A DNA stretch of 8,365 bases, from positions 1-8,365 of the forward strand of contig DATJXG010000221.1 in the NCBI GenBank assembly GCA_035500455.1, written 5' to 3'. The translations under genes were made by a program, and so were the position numbers. Position 1 is the stretch's first letter; each line of letters starts with the position of its first letter. Below are positions 8,004 through 8,365 of the stretch, piece by piece. Source of the stretch: DATJXG01 sp035500455. Lineage in GTDB: Bacteria > Acidobacteriota > Terriglobia > Terriglobales > Acidobacteriaceae. Below the pieces are notes generated by a model that saw only the letters and a program-made list of their open reading frames with translations, had not been told where the DNA came from and searched no databases.

Positions 8004-8243
8004 ATGCGGCGTAAATCAGATCCCATGTGCCATCGAACGACTTTTGAAACGCTTTCGCTGATTCCAACACCAAAGGCGAGAGTACTGTGGAACTGGTACG
8101 GTTATTCAGCCAGGGCCGTGAGGATGGATCCCGCAGGGCATTTACTACGCCCTTCGGTCGTGGTAGACTCCATCCACGCTAGGGTAAGTGCCCTGCGAAA
8201 ACGAGAAGCACTCTACGAGACATTGGTCTCCGAGGAGTTGTGA
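8004..8243 (+). CDS. Doubtful small ORF between tssM and tssB (79 codons)
   Basis: The frame opens with ATG at 8004, one base after the tssM stop, and closes with TGA at 8241-8243, three bases before the tssB ATG. The tight fit to both neighbours is the only argument for it. The product is basic with no motif I recognise; the C-terminal 20 residues look helical (LRKREALYETLVSEEL). No Shine-Dalgarno precedes either ATG 8004 or the alternative ATG 8025. Third-codon GC is visibly lower than in tssM or the kinase, which argues for non-coding DNA. It may simply be an intergenic stretch or a decayed gene. Confidence 0.25.
   Translation: MRRKSDPMCHRTTFETLSLIPTPKARVLWNWYGYSARAVRMDPAGHLLRPSVVVDSIHARVSALRKREALYETLVSEEL
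8132..8197 (+). repeat. Long imperfect inverted repeat / predicted RNA stem upstream of tssB
   Basis: The arm CGCAGGGCATTTAC (8132-8145) is complementary to GTAAGTGCCCTGCG (8184-8197) at 13 of 14 positions. The single exception, T8141 opposite G8188, is a U-G wobble in a + strand RNA, so the transcript could form a continuous 14-bp stem. Inside the 38-nt loop, CGTGG (8159-8163) can pair with CCACG (8174-8178) around a 10-nt loop. There is no U-tract after either arm, so it is not an ordinary intrinsic terminator. It begins about 115 nt and ends 49 nt before the tssB start. Confidence 0.6.
8232..8237 (+). promoter_or_regulatory. Shine-Dalgarno sequence for tssB
   Basis: GAGGAG lies 9 nt before the ATG at 8247 and is the clearest ribosome binding site in the window. 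It fixes the start of tssB and contrasts with the weak sites of the kinase and tssL. Confidence 0.8.
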
Positions 8244-8246
8244 AAA

Positions 8247-8365
8247 ATGCCAAAGGAAAGTCTGCAAAAGAAAGTCGGCCGGGTCCGCCCGCCAAGGGTG
8301 CATATCACCTACGACGTGCAGGTCGGCGACGCAATTGAAAAACGGGACCTGCCTTTTGTCGTTGG
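8247..8365 (+). CDS. tssB: Type VI secretion system contractile sheath small subunit TssB (VipA/ImpB), N-terminal fragment
   Basis: TssB pairs with TssC in the cytoplasm to build the contractile sheath around the Hcp tube. Only 39 codons plus two bases are present; the gene runs off the right edge. The segment PPRVHITYDVQVGDAIEKRD (residues 15-34), followed by LPFVV, is the characteristic TssB N-terminal signature, in which R-V-x-I-x-Y-x-V and the L-P-F-V-V block are strongly conserved. The basic lead-in (residues 3-14) is typical as well. The start is set by GAGGAG 9 nt upstream. Placement downstream of tssM suggests that tssC and other baseplate/tube genes follow outside the window. Confidence 0.95.
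   Translation, partial: MPKESLQKKVGRVRPPRVHITYDVQVGDAIEKRDLPFVV

Noticed and set aside
8093..8109. Possible sigma54 promoter (TGGTACGG... TTCAG) upstream of tssB
   Set aside because: The -24 half is a good match, but the -12 half lacks the essential GC of TTGCW, so it is not supported.
8132..8197. Intrinsic terminator after tssM
   Set aside because: The stem is long but its loop is 38 nt and no T-run follows on either strand; tssB begins soon after.

Overview
The window carries part of a type VI secretion system (T6SS) locus from a GC-rich Gram-negative bacterium. Two complete core membrane-complex genes (tssL, tssM) and the first 39 codons of a sheath gene (tssB) lie on the + strand. Two genes lie divergently on the - strand: a transmembrane Ser/Thr protein kinase and an exported protein of unknown function. 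The paired 'S-x-D/E-E-V-L...K-x-G-[IV]-S-E' helical repeat, the Pro-rich linkers and the kinase-with-TPR-and-membrane-anchor architecture resemble Acidobacteriota (Solibacter/Bryobacter-like). This placement is by pattern recall only and is tentative.

Layout. Positions 1-2574 (-) hold a Hanks-type kinase open to the left edge of the window: N-terminal catalytic domain, TPR-like helical region, Pro/Ser/Thr/Glu-rich linker, one membrane helix, then an SH3-like extracytoplasmic domain. Positions 2624-3487 (-) hold a secreted or periplasmic protein with a signal peptide, placed 49 nt upstream of the kinase and probably in one operon with it. Positions 3488-3567 are a short shared divergent promoter region. 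Positions 3568-4302 (+) encode TssL (DotU/IcmH) and 4322-8002 (+) encode TssM (IcmF), 19 nt apart. Positions 8003-8246 are a 244-nt gap with a doubtful 79-codon ORF and a long imperfect inverted repeat. From 8247 (+) TssB begins behind a clear Shine-Dalgarno sequence and runs off the right edge.

How it fits together. TssL and TssM form the inner-membrane part of the T6SS envelope complex; TssB with TssC (outside the window) forms the contractile sheath. Other T6SSs are controlled after translation by a membrane Ser/Thr kinase (PpkA) and an FHA-domain reader, and the divergent kinase here is a good candidate for that role. The most interesting detail is an exact tandem octapeptide (A-T-x-L-F-x-G-D, twice) in the cytoplasmic part of TssM just before its third membrane helix. 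Its two copies differ at almost every synonymous position, which suggests selection on the peptide, possibly as phospho-threonine sites. No mobile element, CRISPR array, tRNA or rRNA was seen.
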